Shown here: positions 25,671 through 44,589 of the stretch, one piece after another | Numbering within the stretch: position 1 is the stretch's first letter | Layout: each line of letters begins with the position of its first letter | Source: Typha latifolia | Lineage: Eukaryota > Streptophyta > Magnoliopsida > Poales > Typhaceae | Length of the DNA: 64,000 nt | Assembly (NCBI GenBank): GCA_019914945.1 | Contig: CM034099.1 | Span: 16,890,704 to 16,954,703 of the forward strand | Direction of reading: 5' to 3' | Position numbers and translations under genes: made by a program | The notes under the pieces: generated by a model | What the model was told of the DNA's origin: nothing | The model's database searches: none | The model's input: only the letters and a program-made list of their open reading frames with translations

Positions 25671-26780
25671 CTTGACTGCTCTAGAAGATCAAACAAAAAT
25701 AGATAAACTCCTCTCCGACCTACGGAAAAAACAATATTTCCTTTAGCAGAATGCTAATAACAGCAATGTTGAGAGAATATGATAAGACTGGTTTTTGTTT
25801 GATCTTAGGCAGCTGGGCATTTCGATGTGGAGCAAACTTCCAATGTGGTAACAATAAATAGTACAATTAAATAGAAATTATTTCGCAAAGACCAGAAACT
25901 TCGGAGACTACAGACCATGTTCATCCAACCAAATATTGGATGTGTTAAAAGAATAAAATCATTAACCAACAGAAATCCTGCTTCAAATCTATGGCAGACC
26001 TCTGTGCATCAATCCAACGAATAACGAATTAGCAGGGTCAAACAGTTAGACTAATCATTTACTCATGCTCAGCATTTGCAGCATCAAAACTGAACTCCAG
26101 ATGACATAAGGCCCTCTTGAGATGCTAGGATTAGAAATTATTCTGATACTTTCGGGAGTAGGATGAGTAAAATCAGCTGTGAAACGAAACTGACCATCTA
26201 ATATAGAAGTCACAAAATTGACTTTCATTAAACAAAGTTGCGAGCATATTCTCAGTTGATAGCAGCAAATAATTCAATTCGCTCTCTTCGAAATCTCGAT
26301 CTAATAAAATTTGGTTTTCTTTAGAAAGACGCCATGCAAAACAATATAAATTCCGTTTAAACAAGAAGGAAAAATTCTATACCAATAAAAAAAATGAACA
26401 TTAGATCAGACAAAAAAATTTGATGCTAGAGTATAAGCATCATTGACACGAAAACTAGATCCCCAGTTTCAATCAATATCAGCTAAAGCTGTATCTATAA
26501 GAGCACGTCCCCAATCAAAATCCACCAAACCTAAGAGGAGACATTTATCCCAGTAAATGGAAACAAAAAGAAGGGGGATTTCAACACAAATCCAACAACA
26601 GAAGCAAAACAAAGAATGAAATCAGGAAATGAATATATCTATAACTATTAAGAAGCAGATCACGATCCATCACGGATTGAATTAGGCGTTTACCTCCGAG
26701 CGTAGGAAGGGGAGGCGCAAGTGTTTCTAAAGCCCTACCACCTTCCTCTTTCTCTTCAGGAGATTTTATTCTGTGCTTCG
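25671..26780 (-). other. 5' leader intron and leader exon of EF2
   Basis: On the minus strand an acceptor (TTTGATCTTCTAG) ends just before 25680, ten bases upstream of the ATG. A donor CGGAG|GTAAAC lies at 26694/26693. This implies a leader intron of about 1.0 kb and a first exon near 26780-26694 rich in CCT and TTC, typical of highly expressed translation-factor genes. Confidence 0.55.
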
Positions 26781-28009
26781 CTTTGACGAAATATCTGTGA
26801 TTGGTCCGGCAAAGTGAGGGAAACAGTTCAGCAACCGATCCATTGACCATTGGACGGGTCTGATCCGATGAAGTTAGTTCGTGATTGTGATACGTACCGT
26901 TGATGCGATGGTCCAAACGGGTTATCGGATCGACCGGAACTTTGCGACCCGTTTAGGGCGCCCACCGTTTATTCGTGCGAGATGCCACCATTGCCAGTAG
27001 ATTCTTCGCACTGGCAGTAGCAGACGAAAACATCCTGCTTTGGCGCCACGTCTCGGCACATTTGCAGATTTGGCCCATTTTTATTTGGGGGCTTTTTTGC
27101 AATTTAAAATTTTAATAAAAATTTAAGGTAAAATAAAGTTTTAAGGTTGGTTTTTTCTAAATCCCAATGTGCAATCACTGGCTAGTTTCTCAACTAGGTG
27201 GAGTAGAAGTCAAAACATACCAATAAGAATGATTCTTATTGTATTTTATTATTATCATTATTATTATAACAACAAAACTACAATTAATTCATTTCACCAT
27301 TACTTTGTCTATTATTCTTGCTTTTTTTTCTCTAGTTTTGTACTAATTCATCGTGAATTTTCTGCCATCTCTGTTGACGAAAATATACAGTTGCAATTTA
27401 AAAAATTCTAAAGGGATCATAGTAATATAAAAAACTAGAGGGTAAAATATATTTAATTATCTGAAAAAGATAATAAATGAACCAATAAATTGGAACAATG
27501 TGGGTCAATCTTAGGACCTAACCAAATCAAATGGTCAATGATTGTGTTTTTACCACTTCAGTGGAAGACACTTCTTCACAAGTCATTAGTCTTGACCTCT
27601 TTAAGCTTTCCATATGGAGGGTGATAGGGGAGTGGAATTAAGGCACGTTTGTCCAAGGCTGTCCTTGGAGAGTTGGAGTGGTGCTCACTTTTGTATAGGA
27701 GATAAACTCCTTAGCAGACTCTTTTCGTAAGGAATCACAACTCTTTTGCTTGGTTACCCTCCATCCTATTTAAATGACAGTGACTATTTATTTACTCACA
27801 AATTGAAGCAAGAGTGATCCACTTGACACTTCATTAACAAAGTTAATTTTAGCCAAAATGAAGAAAAATTACAATATTATAAAAGCTCAACTTGATACTT
27901 TACAGGAGTAATTAACTTAATAGGAAGGGAAAGACCACTACTTTGCAAGTAAAAGGAAGCAAAATAACATTTAAACCAGTGACTCAAACAACACATTCTT
28001 CTTTGCCAC
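26781..28009. other. EF2 promoter region and spacer to the Aux/IAA gene
   Basis: The part near 26780-27080 is more GC-rich and is probably the EF2 promoter. The rest is AT-rich, with no supported gene; the right end is probably Aux/IAA 3' UTR. Confidence 0.45.
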
Positions 28010-30385
28010 TCAGCACTCAGTTGCTGTTCTTTTCCTGCTCACTGATCTCAGCTGGAAAGGCAAGCAAGAAGAAGGTGAAGTCAGTAAGATGTAGTAGAAG
28101 CATAACATAAAACTGTGCATCTTTCTAGAGGGGAACTAGTGTTAAACAAATAGATGATCCTGTGGGCAGACTTACAGACGATGCGGAGAGGTTGGAGCTC
28201 TTCAAAACGCGCAATCTTTTAGCAGTTGAAATGAACATGCTGCAAAATTTGAAGAACAGTATATTTCTTTACATGGAAATTATTCTCGATATAGTTCATA
28301 AGAAGGTGGATCACTTTAAATGAAATGTCCATGATCAAATTGTTGTTACTCCATCACAGTGAGGTGCAAATTTGCAAGTATTTGTTTGGTTGCGTGCATT
28401 TATATGGCAAGCTAAAGCTTTTATAAGTAGGAAGTAAAAGAACCAATGAATTTATTCAGAATAAAAGAACTTACTCCCATGGAACATCTCCAACCAACAT
28501 CTTGTCACCTTCTTCATCCTCGTAAACCAGAGTATATTCACCACTCCCATCTAGTAAGCCAGTACTGATCGTCTCCTTTTCTTTGGCATTCTTCTGACCT
28601 CCGTTAGCAACTGGATCCCTTTGAGCTAATTTTAGAGTAAGAAAAAGAGGAGAGAGTTTCGTAGATCAGTACTTTGAGGACTTTAAGCTCAAGAAATATC
28701 CTCCAGTAATTTACATATAATATTGTCAATACTTGTACTACAATATTAAGTAATAAGTAGATGATTAAATTGGATTGAAAAATATGCTAGTCAGAACTTT
28801 TATGACTTCATTATTTGTAAATATGTAACAAATTGAGAGGTATACCTGAAAGAAGTGCACTAAAGAGCTCATCTACAGCCAAAGAGAGCTTCTCATAATT
28901 ATTGTAGGCCTTCAAGTCTACTTTTCTACCAATAGGAATGCCATCCATGTTGATTTTTACAAATAATCCTTTCTTGTCATCCTCAAACTTAGCTGCAGTC
29001 TCTGAACTGACATTCTGTGTTCCAAGACCTGGTTTCGAAGAGCTCGCAATGTTCTTTCTGAAAGAACGAATAGGAGGCCACCCAACAATAGGAGTTGTTG
29101 CGGTTCTGTTTGTATGAACACAAAGAACAAAGATAACAGTGAAGAATGTTGTTAGAACACAGCAGAACTAACTAAGAGTAAACTCATATTTTATATAAAA
29201 AGAAGCTTTGAGACATAGCAACCTACTAAGAAATATAGAATAGATCATTAAGCTGAAGTTACTCAATTAGCAAGAATAATAACTGAAATGGTGACAGGAA
29301 GATACAAAAAATTATGTGCTTTTTTTGAGAAATCCTAATGTAAAAAACTAGAAGAGACAACCGAAACTTGGCATTGCTGTGGAAACATAAAACTAAAATT
29401 GTGCAAAGACATAAACTAATACTACAAATTAATACTTCTCTTGTCCAACAAAAGTCTTCATAATTGTTATTCTTGTACACACATAAAGTGATAAAACATC
29501 AAAATGAATATCTTTTTTTCTTAACTTCTAGCTAAATACTAAGATTCTAATCATTGCATACAACATGAAAAGGTAGATATGAGCGCAAAAGGTAAAAATA
29601 AAAGGAATGACCAAAAATAAATCGGACATGAGAAGGCATGGAGTGCCTAGTAACATAGAATTTCAACTACATCAGCCCTAAGATATTAAAAAGAAATGCA
29701 TGACAAGATAAAGGGACACCGTTTCAAAGATGTGAACCAATATACAACAATCATTAGTGATTCCATTAAAAAGTAAAAGCTCAAAAGCCATGAAATTATT
29801 GCCTTGCTTGAGAGCTATTGATGCTCACAACTACATTCCCAGCAGTGACTGCATGGGGAGGACCACTTGCTTTCCTCTCAGTGCTCTGCTGTTCTTTTTC
29901 CATCCCTGCTTTACTCTGCAAGTGAAGAAGCCCAGACTGCTGCCGCTCAAAGCCTAAAGAAGAGGAAGAAGAAGAGGAGGAAGAAGAAGATGATGAAAGA
30001 AATCAAGGTTGTAGATAAAAAGAAACATAGAAAGAATAAGACCCAAGACTAGCTTAAAAGTACTACCTTCTGAGTTGGGCTCAACTGCACCCAAGAACCC
30101 TCTTTTGGCTCCAGAACAAGGGTTAAAACCATTGTTCTTGGCAACCTTAGAGAGGTGGCCAAGAGGCAGAATAGACTTAACAGAATGCTCCACTCTTTTC
30201 TCCTTTTCCTCTACCCAGTCTTCTTCTCCAGGGGGAGCGAGTCTTAGCTCTAACTTCCTCTCCTCTGCTACTCCAAAACCATTGGCTTCTCCTCCCCCTT
30301 CCTTAACCAACCACTCTCTCTCATTTGCTATGAGATCAAGCAACTGAGGGCATGCTTCTAAACCTTTCTTGAGGTCTCCCTCCAT
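28010..30385 (-). CDS. Aux/IAA transcriptional repressor (auxin-responsive protein)
   Basis: Six exons on the minus strand: 30385-30067, 29953-29803, 29105-28846, 28625-28475, 28239-28176, 28051-28010 (987 nt, 328 aa). All four Aux/IAA domains are present. Domain I is the EAR repressor motif LELRLAPPG (residues 45-53). Domain II is the degron VGWPPIRS (about 164-171), recognised by TIR1/AFB receptors with auxin. Domain III starts [20 protein letters not shown], and domain IV holds [20 protein letters not shown], together a PB1 fold binding ARFs. The C-terminus ends SRKRTATEC. The protein acts in the nucleus, recruiting TOPLESS to repress ARF targets until auxin triggers its degradation. Its sequence is closest to the IAA18/IAA26 type. 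Intron 2 seems to use a GC donor (AAG|GCAATA), the only choice found that keeps the degron in frame. The last 14-codon exon is the least certain part. Confidence 0.93.
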
Positions 30386-30804
30386 TCTTCTCTTCTTGGG
30401 GAAAACCTACAGACCACTAGGAATTTATGATATTGAACTCTGAGCAGCCACAGAGGAAAGTTGCCACCCTTTTCCTTCCCCTCAAGCTACAAGATCAAAA
30501 ACCCACTTACAAAACACCACTATTTACCAGGAAAAAAAATAAAAACTCAAATCGAGATTTTTAGAGGACAAGAAAGTTGCTTTCTAAATACTCTTTTTCT
30601 CCCCTGCGATCATAAAGGGGAAAAGAGCCGAGCAACCATGAGAGATTCCATGGCTGAAGGCATTCCTTAAAAGGGAATTAAGAGCATCTCTCACGCAATT
30701 ATTCTACAGAAGAAGAAACCGAGCAGGCGTAGTTCTGACAACTTCGGCGCTTGTCAAGCCCAAGGATGGAGATGTGAGTCTAATGCCGCTCTATCCTCTT
30801 CCTC

Positions 30805-30811
30805 TATATAC
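30805..30811 (-). promoter_or_regulatory. Possible TATA box of the Aux/IAA gene
   Basis: TATATAG on the minus strand, about 420 bases upstream of the ATG, followed by purine-rich leader sequence. It would place transcription start near 30775. Position and sequence only. Confidence 0.35.
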
Positions 30812-32375
30812 CTCTTAAAAGAAGGAAAAAAAAAGAAACAGTAGTACCTAAAAGCTAATACGTTATAAAGCTAAATCACGTTTTACTTAGATTAAAGAGG
30901 TGGTTAGTTTTTAGTATTACTAGAAAATATAATGGATGTTCGGATATTTACAGTTTGAACCCCACGATTGTGATGAATTCCATTCCTACACATGCATGAT
31001 TCGCGCCACCGCACCTCCAGGATCCGGTCCAAGTCAATAGACGCGTGCTGCTTCCCGGCCAATGGATTTCCGAAACGTGGGTGTTTATCGGCCTTTTGGA
31101 GTGGGCCCCGCGTTGTCTTTCGCGTGGGTGGCTCGCGACCCCGCTTCCCATCGAGCAACATGCTCGCCTTTTCATAGTCGGCGTCGTCATCATTTCCCCC
31201 GTCGGCCGTAGTCCACAATCTCAACCATCCGAATCTTTTTTAGAGAGATTTCTAAACAACGCTCAATCCTTTTCCTTTATAATTATCATTAATAAACTGT
31301 CACTATTTGTGTGTATATATTTGTTACTTTATTAGGACTCTGAATTTTATTTTATTATTAGTACCACCATTTCTCATAATGATCATGAGCTTTTTTTTCA
31401 TGGCCCGAATGGGTTAAGTTAATTATCTAAGCATAATGGCTGTACTTTTTACCAAGGGATTTTTAGTTCTTTTTATCCTCAAAATTTTTTAAATTAATAA
31501 AATATTATCTATTATTATAATAGCTAATAGATGTAATATAATTCAACGGTGTTTTAAATTTATATTTACTGTACTTGATTTAAGAGTTAGATATTCCACT
31601 TGTAAAGTGCTGCCCAATCTTTTAGTAGGCGCTTGACAAGTGGCTTGCAAACGGTGGCCTTACTCAACGTCATTAGAAGGAATCAATCATTGTTACCGTT
31701 AGTCCATGGCCCATTTACCTGTAGACGAGGTAACTTCCCTATATACGTATAAATAGTTTAAACATAGAAGTTGATTTAATTATTCAATTTATATATCACA
31801 AAGAAGAGTTAATTCTTTAATCTAATCATAGTTAGTTTACTAGCTCGTAATTTATCAACTTCTTCTTTATAATGCATAAGAATTTGAAGAGCAGCGGTGT
31901 AATATGTATTACAAATATATAGAAAGAGTTTGTTTAGCTTATAACATTTCACCGTGCATCTTTTGTCTTCTTCTCGACTTCTCTTTTAGCAGTTAATAAA
32001 AAGGAATAAAGGAACTCTACAACTTGAAATGGAATCTCAAAAAGAAGTCCACATCCATGACAACTTCTTTGCCATGCATCCTCAACCATGATGAGTTGAT
32101 GACCCACAAAATAGATTCCACTGGCTCAAAGCCATTGTCGTCTTCTCACAATGGGCCACCATTTTATATGTATGTGTATGGTTGATCTCTGCCCAAGATA
32201 GAATAATTGAACACAAAGACATCTCTCTCTAGATTTTGGTTGCTGGTGTGCCGGCTTTTCTGATAGGCAGCTAAGTTTGAAGGATAGAGTAAGAAACGAT
32301 TTGCACGTGTAGGATCTCTCTAGCAAAAACTAATGGCAGCTCCTCTCACAATATAGGTGATGTGGACTTCACACT

Positions 32376-32397
32376 CACACACACACACACACACACA
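32376..32397. repeat. (AC)n microsatellite
   Basis: About eleven CA/AC units, slightly interrupted at the left end. Confidence 0.9.
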
Positions 32398-34457
32398 AAA
32401 CATGGTGAGCTCCACTTAGCCTCCTCACCGAGTGGAAGCTTATGTCAAAAGTTACACAAGGAAGATACTTTCAAGCATGGATAGAAAAATTGGTCGATTC
32501 CGATCCAGATCACATCCTAATCAATTTGGGTGGGGTTGATCAATATCTATCTGAATCAAGCTATTTGAGTCGATTGGGTCAAATCCCATATCAGATCCAT
32601 GAATATTAATGATTAATGTTTCCATCTCATTGTCTTTCTCCTTCTCTCTTTCTCTCTCTTGATGCCTAGATCCAACTTCTATAAACTCCATAGTGCATAT
32701 CCAACTCTAGCGAGTACTTTAGTATCTTGGGTACTTAGACCTTCTGAACTATTACTATTTTTTATATATACTTTATAATTTTTTTACTATATACATCCCC
32801 TGATCCAAAAGAAGATTTGGTTTAGATGTCCGCATAGATTTTTTTTTTCTTAGTTTAGAAGGTGTATATGGATAATAAAAAAGTTTAGAAAACATATGTA
32901 AAAAATAGTGATAATTCAAGCAGTCTAAATGAAATTATTGGCTTTTTATTTTTCTTTCTCCTTTTCTTCTTCAATGCAATTTTTTTTGGTTTATTCTTTC
33001 TCTCTTTTTTTTTCTTCCTCTTCAACCTATTTATGAGAGTTAACTTAGTATTAATTAAGTTTTGAGTAAGTTAGTATGTTTTTAGTTTTTAAGTTTTCAT
33101 ACGTGAATAATTATTATTCTCTTTTTTATTTAAAATTTTATGTATATAAAAAATATTTTGATTTGATCGGAGCGATTGATACAGTCGATACATATTAATT
33201 TTTTTTCCTTAGTACCTATCATGAGATTTGAAACGTTGTTTTCAAGAGCTATTAAATATTGGCATGCGTATACTATGAAAATATAACATATAATATCGTG
33301 TAAAATATTTAATGGAATCCCACTTATCATCAACGAATAGAGATAAAACCTAGAGCTAAGAGACCATTAATATAAACGTGCTTACTTATAAAACATATTA
33401 AGATCCTCTCTCAATCACTGTCATACTCTTTTCCTTACCTCTTTACATGTACTCGTCCCAATGCACCATTTTTTTTTTATCTCGAGATATAGATAGATTG
33501 CTGTTCTTTATTTTATTTTTTTTCTTTTATTTTGCTTTTGAGAGAGAGAAATTGTACTACTTGAAGTGCACCAAGCTAATGACCAACTAGATGGGAGCTA
33601 GGTGATGCAATGTGAAAGTAAAGAGGAAATTAAGAGAGACCACCTAATTACGGCTGAGATAGATAGCATTGCTAGATCTACCTTATAACAAATTAGAAAA
33701 ACGTCACCAACTACATGACCTATTAAATAAAAAGATTAAAAGGCATGCATGCATCCTCGCTACGCAAGCTACTTAAGCACGCCAGTTGAACAGAGAAAAG
33801 AAAAATATTATTAATTGTCAGTTTGAAGCATATCCAAAATGAAGCTTTGATGGCTTTGTGGAGCTCTATAAGCAGCCCACTTTCACTTTGTCCCTCCAAA
33901 AGTGATGAGGGCTGGGTTTTTTTAATTAGTACCCCATGCTTACGTAGTTACGTAATATATATATGATAGGCAAGACAAGGCATAACATAAAAGCAAAGTC
34001 ACTTAGTTCTAGCCAAGTTGAGATGCACTTAGAGATCCTAAGGCCTTTCTATTTCCCTCATCTTTTATATGCCGGGAAAAGAGGTTGAGTGAGTGAAGTC
34101 ATCCACATGGAAAACGGTGCTCTCATAAGTTGTTTAAGTTGTAGTGTGAAAATAACTGACCTCGAAACATCATAATGCTATGCTTACAAGCACTTTACAG
34201 ACATTCTACAAGATGATCCTTAATTATGAGATAAAAGAGAGATATTATTAAAAGTTAGAATGTCGTCATATCAAAGGTGTTTGTAAGAACAGTAATACTA
34301 CTCATACGTGGGCCCTGGTAATTTAAGTATCTTTAACTTTGGAAGGTATGCATTCATATAGTTAAGGATTTGATGATAAGTTTTCTCGATCATATCAATC
34401 ACTTGTATGTCTATTATTTTTACTCGGGTCAACATTAGCAAGCGAAAGAAAGAAAGT

Positions 34458-34612
34458 ATACACACGCACTTACATGCATTATACGTACCTGCACTAATAC
34501 ACGTACTCATGCATCCGTCCGTACATGCATACATACCACCCTGCATTGCTACATGTTTGCTTACGTACATATACGTGCATGCATACATATACATACGTAC
34601 TTATGCACGTAA
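34458..34612. repeat. Cryptically simple CATGCA/ACGTAC-rich tract
   Basis: Roughly 150 bp made largely of alternating purine-pyrimidine words (CATGCAT, ACGTAC, ACATATAC, CGTACATGC) without a fixed period. It is probably a slippage-derived simple tract; several CATGCA words match the RY motif bound by B3 proteins. Confidence 0.6.
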
Positions 34613-35176
34613 CTTAGACTAAAGAGTTTGGATTGAATCCTCGATTAAGAAAAGGTAAGAACTTGGAAACAGTAAACTTCTTCAATAAAAGCTAAAGAGT
34701 TCGAGTTGTATCTTTTACCATTATTCGTCAATAGTGTTAGGGCTTGAGCATTAGATATTCTATTGGGCTTTTGTCATTTCTTTGTTTGCAGCCGTTCATG
34801 TACTAATGATGCATAGTGGCCCAACTATTAGTGAATCACTCTTAGATGTGTACTAAGGCATGGATCATTCTATAAACTATAAATATAAACGCTATTAACA
34901 AAAAATAATCTTAAATGATTCTGTTTCATTTGAATAAATATAAGCGAAGAAACACAGTGCAAGTAAGCATATTTTGGTCCAAAATTAAGAGGATAAATTA
35001 TATTTAATCCATTACTAAACATACAAAACTTCACCAACTCACCAACAGCAATTAAAATTTTTTTTCTCTCTCTCCTACTAGTTTTTGTCAAGAGTGCTCA
35101 CGTCACATCCTATTCGCCCAAAAGCAGCCAATTAGGATGTGGGTTTAATTTCGTCTCAGATTCTTTAATAGTCTGT

Positions 35177-35303
35177 CACGTGGAACACGGTAAACGCGTA
35201 ACATGACGTGTCCTTGGCCGAGTACGCCAACGGAGAAACACGTCACGCCAACTGGATCTAGCAGCAACGTGGAACCACGAGCAGAACACGTCAGGATCGA
35301 CGT
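35177..35303. promoter_or_regulatory. Cluster of ACGT-core (G-box/ABRE-like) motifs
   Basis: Six ACGT cores fall within about 130 bp: CACGTG (35177-35182), GACGTGTC (from 35205), ACACGTCAC (35238-35246), CAACGTGG (35265-35272), AACACGTC (from 35285) and CGACGT (35298-35303). Such motifs bind bZIP (ABF/HY5) and bHLH factors. The cluster is about 3 kb upstream of NADP-ME and 4.8 kb upstream of the Aux/IAA start, with no nearer gene. Regulatory function is inferred. Confidence 0.4.
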
Positions 35304-35520
35304 TTGAGGGTTAACAAAAGGTGAAGCATATTTTTAAGACACATCCTTTATTAGTACGTTTAAAATTTAGAATCATAATCTAGCCACTATAAACTGTTTT
35401 CATATACAGAATGCAACCATATATTACATTAAAAAAAAAGGGGCATACTTATCATTCAAAAAGACAATTTTCGTTTCTTCCGGTTAAATTTCTATTAATT
35501 GGATATAGAGTTCAATTAAA

Positions 35521-35541
35521 TATATATATATATATATATAT
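35521..35541. repeat. (TA)n microsatellite
   Basis: Ten uninterrupted TA units followed by a T run. Confidence 0.9.
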
Positions 35542-36557
35542 TTTTTAATCTTTATATGTTATTAAATTAATAAGAAATATATGAAAGTAATTATAAAAAT
35601 AATTCACGAGATAGAATTCAGTTAAACTTTCATGAAATTAACCATAAAAAATTTATAAATAACTTTATTCTAACATACATACATTTACTCTCAATTAATA
35701 GTATATATGTCTTTTATTAAATAAATTATTAACATAATATAATTGTCAAAAATAACATGAACAATTAATATAAACTTTTAAAAAATATATACATAAATGA
35801 ATAACTTTCAAGCGACTTTAGGTCTTATCTTATTTTGTAGTCTTAATTTTTAAAAAAATATTCGGCTACTAAATCTAAATTCAAAACAAACAGAGGGCTT
35901 GAGCTAGATGCAAATCAACTCTGGTGTGCCTTAGGGATGGGTATAATGCGCCTTAGGTACTCCATAATATCGTACACGAAATGTCAAAATCGTATGTATA
36001 TACGTATGAAAAGTTAGTTTTAGGAAAGTGGATACAAGGATAAGCCTCAACCACTCAGGAATTTTGGAAGTTATTATTTCGATTGTGTGAAATAGTTTGT
36101 TGCTCTTTAATTGAAGAAAGAAAAGAAAAAGAAAAAGAAAATCTACATAAAACTACGGCTACCAAATATTAGAAACAAATTGCATCTTTCTGAATGCTTG
36201 TCGTTTGATTTCGAATAATAGTTCAATATAAACAAAGCTTAAAAAGTCTACATCGGCCCTCCTAACTGTCTCCCTTAATTCAAACATCTTCCTCACCCTT
36301 TCTAGCCTAATAGTTTGAATAACTAAGCATTACTAATTCAAATTTGACTTAGCTCTTAAGGAGGTTAACGTGCGCCCGACACTTTTTTCTTCTCTCTTTT
36401 CTAAGTTTTCTACCAAATCTTTTTACCGGTTCAAACTAAGAATTACAAGCGTAGTTATTAAAACCCGGACATGATTACATGGTAGAAATAAAAACTCCTA
36501 TCATGTAGTTCAACCGTGTTAGTGTCATGTCCGATTCTAATAACTATGTGTAATATG

Positions 36558-36978
36558 TAGGAATAAAAATAAGTCGGATTAACTTCGACCTGACTCGCTA
36601 TCCGGCTCGGATACGGATATGATTTTTAAAAAAAACTTGGATATGAGTTAGATATAATTTTCTTTATGAATACCAGATATCCGTTTATCCGCATATTTTT
36701 TAAATAATTTATAATTTTTAGTTTGTATATTTAAATAGTGAATATTGATATTGTTACAAATGATGTGTTATATATTATTTGTAGAGATTAATTTTACTAA
36801 TTTTATATCTATTTGACATGCAAGAAATTTATCTTTTTTAAAACTTATAATATTTGTATGTTAATTATTTCTAAATAAAATATTATAATTCGTCTAAAAT
36901 TCGATCAACGTCTGCTTAAGATCTGATCTGTATCCGAACAAAAAATATAGATACGGACGTGGTTAAGCATTACCCATG
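36558..36978. mobile_element. Diverged non-autonomous hAT-like element (421 bp)
   Basis: It is bordered by near-perfect 8-bp direct repeats, GTAATATG (36550-36557) and CTAATATG (36979-36986), 7 of 8 matching. The ends (TAGGAATAAAAATAAG at left, TTACCCATG at right) are weakly inverted. The subterminal parts carry opposite-facing CGGATACGGATATG- and GTATCCGAAC-like words, as in hAT-derived MITEs. No coding frame is present. The direct repeat is the best evidence; the termini are eroded. Confidence 0.5.
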
Positions 36979-36986
36979 CTAATATG

Positions 36987-38242
36987 ACTTTACACATAAT
37001 CTTTTCTATTGGTCGATAAAAAAAATGAGGTGGTTTTAAATTATGAATAAATTAAAATGGTCCCTAAATGGACAGGGGAAAATGAGCAACTATATAATGT
37101 CACGATCCTACTTATTTTGATTGGATCAACGCACTGAACAGTGGAATAATTTTGCCAGTGGGCACATAGACATCAAGAATAATAATTGATTGGTTCTCAA
37201 GGGAAGGGTTGGGTTGGGTTAGTTGGCCCCTCAAAATTAAAGCGTTGGTTGCCGAACGAACCTAACCACGATTACAGCAGTCAAATTAACTAGTAGACCC
37301 CATGATCTCTTTTATGTGGTTGAGGTTCATATCATCCCACTCATCAATCAACATTGCATTTAACTCTACTACTAAGGCCTTAATTATCCAATCCACTAAA
37401 GAATCAATGGATCTGGCATTAAAAAAAGATTGAAGGAACAATGGATCAAATTTGTCAGTTCATCACCCAATCAGAAATTCCATCAAAATAATTTAGAAAA
37501 ACTAACTCATAAGAAATAAAAATAGCAAATTATATTATATCCCCTGTGGGTTAGACTTAAATTTATTTTAAGTCTTTCTAATTTTATTTATGTTAAAATA
37601 AATTTAAGGCTAACTAAAATAAAATTTTCCCGATATAAAAAAAATCCACCGCGTTTCTAAGTTTGTGCTGCAAATACCAATTGAAAGGAGGAAAGCGAAA
37701 GTAGTTGGGGGAGGGGGGGGGGCAAAAACGTCACATTCGTCGATTAGAAAATGCGTGTGTAGAAGCTATTCGCCGCGTGCACACGGCTCCCAACTGCAAG
37801 CCACGATCCGACATTGGGTACTCCGACGACCAAACCCAGCGACGCTGCATTTGGCCACACAGCCAACTCCCTCCCCCCATCACATCAGCCGTCCAAATCA
37901 CGCACCACCGGTCAATCCAACGGTGCTAGTTACTCACCTACCTAAAACAGACCCACCTGTAGTTAATCGCAGAAGGCGACGTGGCATACTATAGTTCACG
38001 CCAAGTTCCAAACTTTTTCCCTTCGCACTTGGTTGATGTGATACTCAACGAAAGGAGATGCGAGGCGTTAAATTATTCCTGAGATCTGATGTCGCCACGG
38101 GATTTTTCTTGTATTTTATTCACCCTAAAACTGGGAAGCTTGGAACTCAATTTAAACCCACCCTCCTCGTCTTCCCTCTCCTCTCTTCTCTCTTTCTCCG
38201 TTCTTTGTTGGAAACACCGAGTTAGAGAGAGAAAGGAGAAAC
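36987..38242. other. Promoter region of the NADP-malic enzyme gene
   Basis: AT-rich to about 37700, then a GC-richer stretch (37730-38000). That stretch includes an ACGTGG motif near 37980, a poly-G run (37710-37721) and CT-rich leader sequence from about 38155. No protein gene is supported; frames here are chance openings in GC-rich DNA. Confidence 0.5.
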
Positions 38243-38278
38243 CTCTCTCTCTCTCTCTCTCCTCTCTTTCTCTCTCTA
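38243..38278. repeat. (CT)n tract in the NADP-ME 5' leader
   Basis: A CT-rich microsatellite ends a few bases before the ATG at 38282. CT tracts are common in plant 5' leaders and may vary in length. Confidence 0.85.
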
Positions 38279-38281
38279 GCC

Positions 38282-44589
<6,308 letters not shown>

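Larger units (their letters stand above)
30812..36549. other. Long intergenic region between divergent Aux/IAA and NADP-ME genes
   Basis: No protein gene is supported. A GC-rich patch (30980-31220) lies about 600-850 bases upstream of the Aux/IAA ATG and is probably distal promoter sequence; it gives rise to chance frames on both strands. The remainder is AT-rich with microsatellites, a cryptic CATGCA/ACGTAC-rich tract and an ACGT-motif cluster, each listed separately. Confidence 0.5.

Noticed and set aside
30904..31335. Frames on both strands in a GC-rich patch
   Set aside because: Open on both strands without codon bias or motifs; better explained as Aux/IAA upstream promoter sequence.
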